From contig CATXJW010000001.1 in assembly GCA_958370325.1 (NCBI GenBank), forward strand, positions 92,125-156,124: 64,000 bases of DNA, in the 5' to 3' direction. The translations under genes and the position numbers were made by a program. Source of the stretch: an uncultured Collinsella sp. (GTDB lineage Bacteria; Actinomycetota; Coriobacteriia; Coriobacteriales; Coriobacteriaceae). How positions within the stretch are numbered: position 1 is the stretch's first letter; every line of letters begins with the position of its first letter. The notes beneath the pieces are model-generated. The model saw nothing but the letters and a program-made list of their open reading frames with translations, was not told the DNA's origin and did not search any database. Below, one piece after another: positions 35,390 to 43,778 of this stretch.

Positions 35390-36661
35390 CTATTTTTTTA
35401 TCGTTTGGAGCGACCCGTCGTGCCCCAGCATCCTCACTTCGGCGATTCCGTACCTCTTCATGTACTTGCGTATCCATGCTTCGGCTTGGCTGTCGGTGAC
35501 AGACTTGTTCTCGCTGACGTCGAAGACGGCGAACCGCACTCCGCTCTTGTTGGCCACGGACTTCATGTGCGACTTGAACGTGTTCTCCGATTTCGACGTA
35601 TACACGGTCTTGATTTCGATGCCCGTGGACAGGTCGGCGCGGCTTACGGTCGTTTTTCCCTGTGCGTTCTCACTCTTCAGGTGCACCTCGTCTTCCCAGA
35701 ACTCAGTCTTGTAGCCCAGTGCCGCCAGCTTCTCTGCGGTTCTCCTCTCTCCGGGGTCTACCCTCCACCTCTTTACCTTGTCGCGCCTCACCGCATCGTC
35801 CGTGAACGTTATGCCCTTATGCTCGCCGCCCGCGTACCAAGACGGGTCGCGTAGCTCTATCTCGGATGCGACGCGGTTGTTGAGGTAGGCGGTGTACGCC
35901 TTCCCCTCCTTGTTGCCGTGGCGCCTCACGAGCGCTTCGCGTTCGTCCTCCGGCATTGCGTACCAGTCGGAGGCGATGCCGTCGCGGCCTCCGAGCGCGG
36001 CCAGGCAGTCGTTATACCTCTCGTACATCCCGTCAGGGTCGTATCCCTTGACTGTAGTCACCCCGTCGAAGCCGGGAACGATTCGGCAGTCGCAGTGCGC
36101 GTGCGAGTGTTCGGCCGCCTCCTCGGTCTTGGCGTAGAAGCCGAACGACGCGAGCATGAGGCAGAACCCGCACGTCTCGCCACGGGGAACGCGGGCGTAC
36201 CACGGCTTTGCCGGGTCTTTGCGCGCGTTGTGGGCGACGCACCTGTTGGCGGCGCGCCTGATCTCCTCGTCGACCCTCGTGACGCACCGCGAGACAAAGA
36301 CCTCGGGGGCGCCCTCGACGACCTTGCCGATGAAATACCTAACCGCGCCGAGCGTGTCGTCCGGGTCTCGCATGGACTCGGCGCCCGCCCGATACTTCCC
36401 GGGGAAGCCCTGCGACGCCCTGACCGCGTCGTAGTATTCGGCGGCCCTGGCGGCGGCGCACGTGTCGGCGTAGTACCCGAGCACCGCCTCGATCGTCTCG
36501 TAGGCCCTCTCGCGGAGAGCGGAGACATCGCCGCCACCGCTGTGCTCCCAGCTCGACAGCAGGGACTCGAGTGCCGGCCTCACCTTCGCCTGGGCGTCTG
36601 CCGACAGCGCGTTCACCTCATCGGTCAGCTCGTCCAGCAGGCTAGTCGGCACCGCCGCCAT
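35390..36661 (-). CDS. MuF/VG15-type minor capsid protein with C-terminal nuclease-like domain
   Basis: 423 residues. The first ~270 form the capsid-associated part: helical N-terminus, then VPRGETCGFCLMLASFGFYA and HSHAHCDCRIVPGF, the Cys/His pattern of VG15-like minor capsid proteins. The last ~120 residues do not belong to that family: AEKLAALGYKTEFWEDEVHL, then RADLSTGIEIKTVYTSKS, a D...ExK arrangement like PD-(D/E)XK nucleases and CdiA-type tRNase toxins. This coding segment is visibly less GC-rich than the rest. No immunity gene is evident downstream. Start at 36661 has GAAGGAGGGCGAGA upstream. Confidence 0.75.
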   Translation of the reverse strand: MAAVPTSLLDELTDEVNALSADAQAKVRPALESLLSSWEHSGGGDVSALRERAYETIEAVLGYYADTCAAARAAEYYDAVRASQGFPGKYRAGAESMRDPDDTLGAVRYFIGKVVEGAPEVFVSRCVTRVDEEIRRAANRCVAHNARKDPAKPWYARVPRGETCGFCLMLASFGFYAKTEEAAEHSHAHCDCRIVPGFDGVTTVKGYDPDGMYERYNDCLAALGGRDGIASDWYAMPEDEREALVRRHGNKEGKAYTAYLNNRVASEIELRDPSWYAGGEHKGITFTDDAVRRDKVKRWRVDPGERRTAEKLAALGYKTEFWEDEVHLKSENAQGKTTVSRADLSTGIEIKTVYTSKSENTFKSHMKSVANKSGVRFAVFDVSENKSVTDSQAEAWIRKYMKRYGIAEVRMLGHDGSLQTIKK

Positions 36662-38060
36662 TCTCGCCCTCCTTCGGCTCGAACAGCGATGCGATAGCCG
36701 CGCCCGCCTGCGCCTTCTTGGCATCCGACTCGATGCGCTGGATCTGCTCGTCCGTGTAGTCGAGCATCTCGTAGGCGACCGTGGAGTTGGCGAGCTTCGG
36801 GAGCGCCTGCACCTGCTTGAGCAGCGCGTCGGACAGGCTCACCGTGGACGGGTACGCCGGGCTGAGGAATCGCGGGTTGATCTCATGCCCCGCATCGCGC
36901 TCGGTGGCGAAATCGGTGCCGTTCGCCACGGCGAGCGCCATGTAGGCCACGTTGCGCAACGCCGTGCCGTTGTCGCGGTTGAGGTTCTTGGCGTCGATGA
37001 CAAGAGGCTCGAGGGACGCGGCGATGGCGTCCGAGGAGGACGGGTTGTCGTTGGACACTCCGAAGAAGCTCACCGGCACGTTGGTCACGGCGGACATCTG
37101 GCAGGCGAGCTGGCGAAGGTACTCGGTAAGCGGGGCCATCTGCAGCTGCGCGGACTGCCAGACCGTGGGCTTGTCGCCGTCGGGGTCTTTGGTGATCTCG
37201 TTGACAGCGCCCATGCTCGCGTCGTACTTGTTGCCATCGTTGAGCATCTTCTTGTAGGTTCCCAGAAGCCACGTCTGCGGCAGGGTCGCGGCCTCGGCGG
37301 CGACCTCCATGCGGGCGCGCTGTCGGATGGCGTCGTCGGTGATGCTCATCACGGAGCGGCTGATGCGCGAGGTGCCGAAGGGGCGCTCGAGAGTCGCGCC
37401 GTGTGCCATCGGCTCCATGAGGCAGCGCCCCATCGAGTGCTCACGGTACTCGGCTACCCACGAGCCGCCGTCGCGCGTGAGCACCACGAGGCTGTCGTCG
37501 GTGAGCAGGTGCACCACGGTCGGCACGCGCTCGGTGTCGCCGGGCATCTTCTTGGACTCAGCCACGACGAGGCCCGCCCTGATGGCCTTGCGAGCGTCGT
37601 CCCAGAGCGCCGCCGCCGCGGTGGCGGGGTAAGCCGAGATGACCGGGTAGCCGCCGCCGTCCGTCACGGTCCAGAAGCCGCAGCAGTGCTTCAGCTCGCC
37701 GATGAGGTTCTTGCGGTAGAGGCGCTCCAGCTGGTTCGACTCGCAGATGGCGCGGAGGGCCTTGCTCGTCTGCTCGTCCGCGCACGTATAACCGTTGAAG
37801 ATGGAGCGGTCGGCGAGTACATGCACGGCCTTGCGGGGCCAGTCCACGCGCGGGTTGATCTTCTTGGCGAGGCTCGCCGGCATGGCGATGCCGAGGTCCT
37901 TCACCGACACGTGCCCGAGGTAGTAGTCCTCGCGCTCGAGGTTGCTCGTTCTGTGCTCGCGCCAAACGGTCATGAGCTCGCGGACGAGCGCCGCGTCGCC
38001 CGGCTCCAAGCCTGCGGCGGATGCTACCTGCCCCGCCAGTTCCATGTTCACTGCTGCCAT
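36642..38060 (-). CDS. portal protein (SPP1 gp6-like)
   Basis: 472 residues: HRTSNLEREDYYLGHVSVKD, VDWPRKAVHVLADRSIFNGY, and the crown/stem part VPVSFFGVSNDNPSSSDAIA. Typical siphophage portal, the dodecameric ring at the capsid vertex and packaging motor dock. It overlaps the MuF gene start by 20 bp and the TerL stop by one base. Confidence 0.9.
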   Translation of the reverse strand: MAAVNMELAGQVASAAGLEPGDAALVRELMTVWREHRTSNLEREDYYLGHVSVKDLGIAMPASLAKKINPRVDWPRKAVHVLADRSIFNGYTCADEQTSKALRAICESNQLERLYRKNLIGELKHCCGFWTVTDGGGYPVISAYPATAAAALWDDARKAIRAGLVVAESKKMPGDTERVPTVVHLLTDDSLVVLTRDGGSWVAEYREHSMGRCLMEPMAHGATLERPFGTSRISRSVMSITDDAIRQRARMEVAAEAATLPQTWLLGTYKKMLNDGNKYDASMGAVNEITKDPDGDKPTVWQSAQLQMAPLTEYLRQLACQMSAVTNVPVSFFGVSNDNPSSSDAIAASLEPLVIDAKNLNRDNGTALRNVAYMALAVANGTDFATERDAGHEINPRFLSPAYPSTVSLSDALLKQVQALPKLANSTVAYEMLDYTDEQIQRIESDAKKAQAGAAIASLFEPKEGENGGGAD

Positions 38061-39481
38061 CAGAAGCTGGCCTCCTGTTCCCTTCGCGGGTCTCGTTTCG
38101 TTGTTCTAGCCGCCCAGAGGGCGAGCGATGCGGACTCGATGGGGGCTGCGATGGAGTCGGGGCCGTCCGCGAAGCCCCAGCCGTCCCTGCCGATGTCGCG
38201 CTTGAGCGACTTGCGCGCCGAGTCGTCGAGCGCCGGCGACTCGATGTGCGACAGCGTGCCCGAATCGACCTCGTCTTTGAGCATCGACGCCGCAGCCTGC
38301 ACGATTGCCGGGGTTCCCATCTCGAGTGCGCACTTGCTGAAGCCGCCGTCGAGCATCCGCCGCTTGAGCGCGTCCGCACCGGACTTGCCGTCGATGCAGA
38401 CGCACGCGATCTCGTCTCGGTTGCGCAGGAGCATGTCCGAGATCGCGACCGTTCCGCCCGAAGCGCCCATCACGTCGTACAGCTCGACGTAGGACGGCCC
38501 GTCCCTGTCGGCGAGCGCCCATGACACCGCGGCGCGGGAGCCGTCCACGGAGAACTTCACGCCGAAGGCGAGCTTTCCGTCAGTGGGCGCCGAGTCGCGC
38601 CGGCACCCGTCCCACTTCTTGGAGGACAGGGCGTAGAGGAGCGAGCCTCCCGTCTTCGCCCACCATCCGAGTCGCTCGCGCGCGAACACGTCCGGCTGCA
38701 TCTGCTCGGACTCGCCCTTGACTGCCTCGTAGTTGAGCACGGTGCCCATGGACGGGTTGCACTCGTACCAGCGGGACTCGTCGTGGACGTCGCCTATCTC
38801 GTCCGCGCCCCACTCTATCCACGCCATCTCGGACTCGCCGCCGTGCACGCCGTCGTGGAGGTCGCGGAACACCGTGCCGACGTTGTCGGGGCCTGGCGGC
38901 GTTCCGAGGTAGATGGTCTGCGGGTTGTGCGTGGCGCTGGCGGAGATGGCGGGCAGGGACGCCGCCTGCTGCTTCTCGGTCAGCTCCTGCGCCTCGTCGT
39001 AGATGAGCACGTCGTAGGTCTTGCCTCGCGCCAGCGAGTCGGTGCGCGTCGTGAAGCGGATGAGGCCGCCGTTCCTGAGCCTGATGGCCTGTTGGCCGTT
39101 GGTCTTGCGCACGGCGAGCAGCAGGTCGTGCAGCTCCTCGTTGTCCTCGTCCTCGAATGGTTGGGACAGCTCCCGGAACATCTGGTCGGAGGTGTCGCCG
39201 TGCTGGCAGGTGTACAGGATCTTCTCGCCGTTGAGCGCTCCATAGAAGCACCTGGCGCGCACGACCCAGCTCTTTCCGTTCTGGCGCGGGATGGAGATGC
39301 CCAGCGTGCGCAGCAGGTACTTGTCGCGCGCGTCGCGGGCCAGCATCGCGTCGAGCAGGTGCGGCTGCCACGGGAGCGGGTCGCCGAAGTACGCGGTCGC
39401 GAGCTCGCAGGCCATCTCGCCGTCGCCGCTGAGATCCTCCGGGACGTTAGCCTCGTATGTCGGCGTCTGCCTGGGCTCCAT
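38060..39481 (-). CDS. terL: terminase large subunit
   Basis: 473 residues. ATPase domain with Walker A-like ISIPRQNGKSWVV, Walker B LIYDEAQE and coupling motif LGTPPG. The nuclease domain has KFSVDGSRAAVSWALADRDG and ACVCIDGKSGADALKRRM, consistent with the RNase H-like fold (acidic residues at KFSVD and CIDG). It drives DNA into the procapsid. Confidence 0.93.
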   Translation of the reverse strand: MEPRQTPTYEANVPEDLSGDGEMACELATAYFGDPLPWQPHLLDAMLARDARDKYLLRTLGISIPRQNGKSWVVRARCFYGALNGEKILYTCQHGDTSDQMFRELSQPFEDEDNEELHDLLLAVRKTNGQQAIRLRNGGLIRFTTRTDSLARGKTYDVLIYDEAQELTEKQQAASLPAISASATHNPQTIYLGTPPGPDNVGTVFRDLHDGVHGGESEMAWIEWGADEIGDVHDESRWYECNPSMGTVLNYEAVKGESEQMQPDVFARERLGWWAKTGGSLLYALSSKKWDGCRRDSAPTDGKLAFGVKFSVDGSRAAVSWALADRDGPSYVELYDVMGASGGTVAISDMLLRNRDEIACVCIDGKSGADALKRRMLDGGFSKCALEMGTPAIVQAAASMLKDEVDSGTLSHIESPALDDSARKSLKRDIGRDGWGFADGPDSIAAPIESASLALWAARTTKRDPRREQEASF

Positions 39482-39912
39482 CAGGCGCCCGCCGCCTTGG
39501 CCTTGCGCTCGCGGTCGGCAAACATCAGGCTCAACACCCTAGCGCCCTCGCTCTGCGGACGCGCCTGCTGCACCTGGATGGGCACTGCCTTGCGCGACAG
39601 CCCGAGCAGCTCGTTGAGCGCGCGTATCTCGGCGGTCGCCTGCTTGAGCACGGACACGGCGGGGTGCGGGCGCTCCATGATGGCGTGCCGCCCGTTCTTC
39701 GCCTTGATGGGCTTGTAGCCGACGGGGTCGAGCACCTTCACGGACTTGCCCTTGCTCATGGCATCCTCCGCGGCCTTTGCCACGGCGTGCCAGTAGCACA
39801 GCAGCGCGAGGTTCGGCACGTCCTCGTCGGAGAAGCGCCCCGATGCGGTGACGCTCGCCCAGATCTGCGATTGATAGTCGTCGGATGCGACCGATTCCGG
39901 CATCTCCGGCAT
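39481..39912 (-). CDS. terS: terminase small subunit (P27-like)
   Basis: 143 residues with FSDEDVPNLALLCYWHAVAK, HPAVSVLKQATAEIRALNEL and LGLSRKAV, the pattern of P27-type small terminases. It recognises the packaging site. Strong AGGAGG upstream. Stop overlaps the terL start by one base. Confidence 0.8.
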   Translation of the reverse strand: MPEMPESVASDDYQSQIWASVTASGRFSDEDVPNLALLCYWHAVAKAAEDAMSKGKSVKVLDPVGYKPIKAKNGRHAIMERPHPAVSVLKQATAEIRALNELLGLSRKAVPIQVQQARPQSEGARVLSLMFADRERKAKAAGA

Positions 39913-40159
39913 CCCGGCCTCCTTTCTCGTGCCCGCATTGTGCGATGCGGGTGAGATTCGCGGCCTACCCCCGCCCTGGGGTCATGGGGCGGGGGGAAAT
40001 CGGCACTGGCCGGCATGGGTGTCCGTGCACCCCCGGGGAGGGGCGATGCCCCCGCCATCGGCGGCTAGGCGCCCCAGAAAAGCAGTGAGGCGCAGCCGTG
40101 CCGACGACCGTGCCTCCAGTTAGACCTTTCAGTCCCGCCTATTCAGTTGTCCATAACGT
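39913..40159. other. non-coding, hairpin-rich packaging-site candidate
   Basis: 247 bp without a gene between HNH and terS. It has a 9-bp inverted repeat CCCCCGCCC / GGGCGGGGG (39968-39976 and 39987-39995), GGGGC-GAT-GCCCC (40040-40052) and CCGCC-ATC-GGCGG (40052-40064). The location next to terS and an HNH gene fits a cos site. Confidence 0.45.
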
Positions 40160-40441
40160 TTAGAACAGCCTCGTGCGCCTTATCTCGACGGGCCTCGCGT
40201 CGCCCGGCATGTGCTTGCCCTTCCTCTGGTTGCAGATGCGGTGCGCCGCGTCGAGGTTGGCGTAGTCAAGCACCGCGCCGCCCCTCGCCCTCGGCACCAC
40301 GTGGTCGGCCTCGAAGCTCCACGGCGTGCCGGGCGGCAGGCTGTAGTCTATGGGCTGGCCGCATATGTGGCACGGCCTGCCCTCGGCGCGGAGCCTCGCC
40401 TTGAGCTTGCGCTCGGCGTTGCCGTTGGAGCTCCACGTCAT
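40160..40441 (-). CDS. HNH endonuclease of the packaging module
   Basis: 93 residues. CHICGQPI, then EADHVVPRARGG and LDAAHRICNQRKGK form the complete C-x2-C...DH...N...H-x3-C-N HNH motif with a zinc site. HNH genes beside terS/terL occur in cos-type phages, where they assist terminase cleavage. ATG overlaps the preceding stop. Confidence 0.88.
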   Translation of the reverse strand: MTWSSNGNAERKLKARLRAEGRPCHICGQPIDYSLPPGTPWSFEADHVVPRARGGAVLDYANLDAAHRICNQRKGKHMPGDARPVEIRRTRLF

Positions 40442-40638
40442 GCCAGGCGCTTCCTCGCGATATAACGCTTCTTCACCGACAGGGTCGGGGCCTCGTCGGT
40501 GGCGCCTATCTCGATGGTGAGCGTGATGGGCGGCAGCACGAACCTCTCGTCGATGTCCCCGCCCACGTCGTCCGCCATGGAATACAGCAGGGACGCGGCA
40601 TCGCGGAGCTGCCGCGCCACCCTCTCGCCCGCACTCAT
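40438..40638 (-). CDS. hypothetical phage protein
   Basis: 66 residues. Helix (ERVARQLRDAASLLYSMADD), then a beta stretch (LPPITLTIEIGATDEAPTLS) and basic end. Coupled both sides by ATGA overlaps. No recognised family. Confidence 0.55.
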   Translation of the reverse strand: MSAGERVARQLRDAASLLYSMADDVGGDIDERFVLPPITLTIEIGATDEAPTLSVKKRYIARKRLA

Positions 40639-40757
40639 GCGACCAGCCCCACGACCAGCTGCATGCACCACAGTACGGCGGCGATGCAAAGCAGCACGAG
40701 CGCGGCCATGATGAGGCACCCGATGAGCTTGCCAATTAGCCTTCCGATCTCGTCCAT
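40635..40757 (-). CDS. 40-residue single-pass membrane peptide
   Basis: MDEIGRLIGKLIGCLIMAAL then VLLCIAAVLWCMQLVVGLVA; almost entirely one hydrophobic helix. GGAGGTTTGA before ATG and ATGA overlap with the next gene support translation. Role unknown. Confidence 0.6.
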   Translation of the reverse strand: MDEIGRLIGKLIGCLIMAALVLLCIAAVLWCMQLVVGLVA

Positions 40758-40771
40758 TCAAACCTCCAATC

Positions 40772-40894
40772 TCACCCGCACGCCATGCGCACGAGAACGG
40801 TCAAAACAACGGCGAGCGCCCATGCGGACCTCGCCGCCCACGCCAGCAGCGCCAAGAGCGCCGCCAGCGGCATCAGCCACAGAACATGTCGCAC
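40772..40894 (-). CDS. 40-residue hydrophobic peptide
   Basis: GTG start after AGGAGGCGGC. Sequence RHVLWLMPLAALLALLAWAA, then SAWALAVVLTVLVRMACG; two short hydrophobic stretches. It overlaps the end of the Cys-rich gene by 22 bp in another frame. Role unknown. Confidence 0.5.
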   Translation of the reverse strand: MRHVLWLMPLAALLALLAWAARSAWALAVVLTVLVRMACG

Positions 40895-41157
40895 GCCGCC
40901 TCCTGCATGTCCCTCATGTGGTCCGCTATCCATGGGAGCGCCCAGTAGGCGACGTCGCCCGGCTCCGCGTCCGCCACGTCGAACCTCTCCCGGAAGGCGT
41001 CGTCGAACTCTATCTCGCAGATGCCGTAGTCGCAGCAGCACTCGTACATCTTGGTGCACTCGGCGCACGTCGGCTTGCCCTCGCCGAAGTGCCTGTCGAT
41101 TGCCGCGTCGGTGCATCCGTCCGGGAGGTTGTAGCTCGGCTCACAGCTTGCCCCCAA
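40873..41157 (-). CDS. cysteine-rich hypothetical phage protein
   Basis: 94 acidic residues with nine cysteines, including CAECTKMYECCCDYGIC (about 31-47), which could bind a metal. No recognised family. Confidence 0.55.
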   Translation of the reverse strand: MGASCEPSYNLPDGCTDAAIDRHFGEGKPTCAECTKMYECCCDYGICEIEFDDAFRERFDVADAEPGDVAYWALPWIADHMRDMQEAACDMFCG

Positions 41158-41329
41158 GGCGAATCACCTCCTCGCAGTACATCTCGTACTGCTCGATGAA
41201 CCTGCGCGGGTTCTCCGCGATGACGTCGAGAACCTCAGCGAGCGTCATCTTGCCCAGGGGGCGCCCGCCGTCCGTGAGCTCGCTGTCAGGCACGTCGATG
41301 ATGTGGCGCTCGATTATCTCGAATCTCAT
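41141..41329 (-). CDS. hypothetical phage protein
   Basis: 62 residues: RFEIIERHIIDVPDSELTDG, then LGKMTLAEVLDVIAENPRRF. Coupled to the preceding HTH gene by an ATGA overlap. Function not recognised. Confidence 0.55.
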   Translation of the reverse strand: MRFEIIERHIIDVPDSELTDGGRPLGKMTLAEVLDVIAENPRRFIEQYEMYCEEVIRLGGKL

Positions 41330-41547
41330 CTCTCCACCTTCTTCCTCACGATGTCGCGCGGGTCTTCGCCCATCGCCTCCGCCAGATTGAGCAGCAGGTT
41401 CATCTTCACTTCCCTGCCGTTGCTGATGGCATGGCTCAGGCTGCTGAGGTTCACCCCGGCGGCGCGCGCCAGCTGCTTCAGCGGGACGTGGTTGTCGATG
41501 CGCCAATGGGCGATCTTGTCGGCGTCCAGAACGTACTCGGTCGCCAT
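41326..41547 (-). CDS. small helix-turn-helix protein
   Basis: 73 residues: VPLKQLARAAGVNLSSLSHA, then ISNGREVKMNLLLNLAEAMG, an XRE-like HTH (helix 2-turn-helix 3) with a short N-terminal arm. It may regulate late or middle genes. ATG overlaps the upstream gene's stop by one base. Confidence 0.72.
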   Translation of the reverse strand: MATEYVLDADKIAHWRIDNHVPLKQLARAAGVNLSSLSHAISNGREVKMNLLLNLAEAMGEDPRDIVRKKVER

Positions 41548-41813
41548 CACCTGCACCTCCCCTCGCGCTTGAGCGTCTCCACGTTGCGGCGGGACCTCTT
41601 GAGCGCGCGAATCCGGGCGCGCCTCCATTTCGGGTCGAGCCTCTTGCAGAGCGCCCTCGCCTCGCGCCTCACGCCGCGCAGCACGGGCACGAGGGCCTCG
41701 TTGAAGCTCGCCACCGCGTTGGCCATGATGGCGGCCGCGGCCCTCGCGGCGGGGCCATCCGGTCTCCACAGGTCGACGGACGGCGACGGCGCCGGCCTCA
41801 TCTCGTCAGCCAT
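41547..41813 (-). CDS. basic phage protein, paralogue of the 45385-45663 product
   Basis: 88 residues. The C-terminal 30 (LDPKWRRARIRALKRSRRN ... GRCR) match the C-terminus of the product at 45385-45663 (LDPKWQRRRHRALARSRRN ... GRCR). Probably nucleic-acid binding by its Arg content. Function unknown. Confidence 0.6.
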   Translation of the reverse strand: MADEMRPAPSPSVDLWRPDGPAARAAAAIMANAVASFNEALVPVLRGVRREARALCKRLDPKWRRARIRALKRSRRNVETLKREGRCR

Positions 41814-42150
41814 GCCGCACCTTCCTCCCGCACTGCGGGCAATAGTTCCAGACGCCGCTCACGCGGTAGTGCTCCTCGTCCTCGACCTTACAGCCGCAGA
41901 CCGAGCACAGGAAGCCGTTGTCGCACGAGTCCTGGACGCTCCCGTCGTAGACGTTCTCGCACTCGCCGCGGTCGACGAGGTCGGCGAGATAGTCGAATAC
42001 GTTGCCCTCCGTATAGCCGACGCACTCGAGCACGCGCTCGAAGATGTCGAATATGAACGGGTCGAGGACGGTCCTCGGCAGGCTGTTGAAGAAGCCCCTC
42101 GACCCGCGCAGGCTCGCCGCCGCCTCGCGGCGCTGCTCTTCGCTAATCAT
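41806..42150 (-). CDS. zinc-ribbon phage protein, EERRE family
   Basis: 114 residues. N-terminal helix ISEEQRREAAASLRGSRGFF is shared with neighbouring gene products. C-terminal zinc ribbon CSVCGCKV ... YCPQCGRKV. Probably a small DNA- or protein-binding accessory; exact role unknown. Confidence 0.6.
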   Translation of the reverse strand: MISEEQRREAAASLRGSRGFFNSLPRTVLDPFIFDIFERVLECVGYTEGNVFDYLADLVDRGECENVYDGSVQDSCDNGFLCSVCGCKVEDEEHYRVSGVWNYCPQCGRKVRHG

Positions 42151-42418
42151 CAGTCAAATCCTCCCCACACCACGGGCAATACCGTGGGACAGTCTCGAAC
42201 TCGGTCCAGCTCGTAATGTACGTGTCGTCATGCTCGTAATGCACGACGCCGAAGACGAGGTCGCACCTAGGGCAGTGGACGGCGTCGACTGGGTCGACGT
42301 CCCCTATCGCGACCATCTCGTTGGTGTAGACCAACTTGCGCGGCTTCCACTTCTGGTGCGACGGGGTCGCACCGCACGTCGGGCAATCGACCGGCCTTGC
42401 GAACTTAATACGCTTCAT
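42143..42418 (-). CDS. zinc-ribbon phage protein
   Basis: 91 residues with three CxxC pairs (CPTCGA, CPRCDL, CPWCGE). ATG at 42418 chosen over an upstream in-frame ATG because that lies inside the preceding gene. No recognised function. Confidence 0.6.
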   Translation of the reverse strand: MKRIKFARPVDCPTCGATPSHQKWKPRKLVYTNEMVAIGDVDPVDAVHCPRCDLVFGVVHYEHDDTYITSWTEFETVPRYCPWCGEDLTDD

Positions 42419-42773
42419 CTTCCACCACCACCGCACCGCAGACCGGGCAGGAGTACCAGTCGACTGGGAACGCCTCGGATGTCACGACGAGCACACCGTC
42501 CGGCTTGTCGCCGGGCACCAGCACGCGGCATCCGCACTCTGAGCACTTGAATGATTCCTTGGTGTAGTCGGCGACGTTGTGACATGTCGGACGGTCGATT
42601 AGGTCTGCAAGGGCCGCGTACGTCTCGTTCTCAACCTCGTAAATGAACTTGCCGTCCACCTCGACGCCGATTGAGTTTGCAATCACGTCGAGTGAATCAA
42701 CGTGGCGGTATGCCCCGGTCGATGCTTCGCGCAACTCAGCCACCGCTCGCTTGCGCTCCTCGTCGTTAATCAT
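42405..42773 (-). CDS. zinc-ribbon phage protein, EERRE family
   Basis: 122 residues: INDEERKRAVAELREASTGA, a central YAALADLIDRPTCHNVAD segment also found in the 41806 product (YLADLVDRGECENV), and a zinc ribbon CSECGCRV ... SCPVCGAV. A clear diverged duplicate of 41806-42150. Confidence 0.65.
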   Translation of the reverse strand: MINDEERKRAVAELREASTGAYRHVDSLDVIANSIGVEVDGKFIYEVENETYAALADLIDRPTCHNVADYTKESFKCSECGCRVLVPGDKPDGVLVVTSEAFPVDWYSCPVCGAVVVEDEAY

Positions 42774-42966
42774 CGTCTCCCCCTTCCGGGTCAATGAGAT
42801 CAGCGAGCTTATCGAGGACAACATCGAAGTCATGGTAGTCCTCGAAGCCGACCACCACCTCGGCAAGCTCGTCGAAGAACTGCTCCTTGTACTGGATGGA
42901 GTGGCCGATGGCCAGGTGTCGCAGGTTCTCAGCCATCTCGCGTCGCTCTTCGCTAGTGAATGTCAT
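42766..42966 (-). CDS. small EERRE-family protein lacking the zinc ribbon
   Basis: 66 residues: TFTSEERREMAENLRHLAIG, then FDVVLDKLADLIDPEGGDDD. It matches the N-terminal part and KLADLID element of the two neighbours but stops before the zinc ribbon. Start at 42966 with GGAG upstream. Confidence 0.6.
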   Translation of the reverse strand: MTFTSEERREMAENLRHLAIGHSIQYKEQFFDELAEVVVGFEDYHDFDVVLDKLADLIDPEGGDDD

Positions 42967-43462
42967 CGAAACCAGCTCCAAACATACAGTCGTAGTCGCA
43001 CTCCCAGGTCTCTCCGTCGCGGCTCATGGTCGCCCCGTACCTCGGAGTACCGCCGGTATCGTCGCCCCAGAAGTGGAAGTGCCATCCAAGGAAGTCGAAC
43101 TCCTCGTCGTACTCGTCTGCGGCGTACCTCGTGTCGCCGTACTCCTCGTAACCGTCCCACCCGAACTTGCGGGAAAGGTCATCGAACGTATATATGGTCG
43201 GCTTGTCCTCGCCGTCCTCCCACTCGTAGACCTCCGGCCAACCCTGCTTGTAGCACCCGACGCGGACATTGCCGTCGCCCATGACTCCATGGTGCGAGAA
43301 CTCGAACCACTCGAATCCGTCATGGTGCTTCATGATGTTCGCGTACACGCGGAGTCCAGTAGGCAGGGAACCCTCGTCGGTGTCGTATACGCCTACGTCC
43401 TCCTTGTCGGTTCTACGCTCGCCGTTGAGGTACACGAACGCGCCGTAGTCGCTGTATGCCAT
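42953..43462 (-). CDS. hypothetical acidic phage protein
   Basis: 169 residues rich in Asp, Glu, Gly and Tyr/Trp (FDFLGWHFHFWGDDTGGTPR). No recognised domain. A good AAGGAGG lies in the preceding mini-ORF. Confidence 0.5.
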   Translation of the reverse strand: MAYSDYGAFVYLNGERRTDKEDVGVYDTDEGSLPTGLRVYANIMKHHDGFEWFEFSHHGVMGDGNVRVGCYKQGWPEVYEWEDGEDKPTIYTFDDLSRKFGWDGYEEYGDTRYAADEYDEEFDFLGWHFHFWGDDTGGTPRYGATMSRDGETWECDYDCMFGAGFDDIH

Positions 43463-43464
43463 GG

Positions 43465-43512
43465 CTATACCTCCTTCGCCGCCGCCTCGCGGCGCTTTTC
43501 ATCGGTAATCAT
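43465..43512 (-). CDS. 15-codon mini-ORF, remnant of the EERRE family or leader
   Basis: [15 protein letters not shown], matching the N-terminus of the neighbouring family (ISEEQRREAA). ATG overlaps the DUF3850 stop (ATGA), and its last codons contain the AAGGAGG used by the next gene. Either a decayed paralogue or a translation-coupling leader. Confidence 0.5.
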   Translation of the reverse strand: MITDEKRREAAAKEV

Positions 43513-43778
43513 TCGTCCACCTTGGATATGGTCAGCGCCACGTATTTCTGGGCAAGGCCCTCGAAGTCGTCGAGGATGTAGTCGATTCGGTAGACTTCAC
43601 CGTTGAGCGGATGCCTGGCTGCTTCCCCGACGGCGTAGCCTTCGTTCGTGACAACGTCGAATACGATCTCATCGCCGACCTTGTAACCCCGGTCGTTCTT
43701 GCGAATCTCGAACGTCTTGGTGCCGTTCAGGACGGCGTCGGCGTATTGCTCTTGAATCTTGAGCCTGTGCGTCGCCAT
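43509..43778 (-). CDS. DUF3850 (ASCH/PUA-like) protein
   Basis: 89 residues: [20 protein letters not shown] followed by [20 protein letters not shown], the DUF3850 signature (K.FEIR.NDR.Y.VGD). ASCH/PUA-like folds usually bind RNA. Common in phage early regions; role not established. Confidence 0.82.
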   Translation of the reverse strand: MATHRLKIQEQYADAVLNGTKTFEIRKNDRGYKVGDEIVFDVVTNEGYAVGEAARHPLNGEVYRIDYILDDFEGLAQKYVALTISKVDE

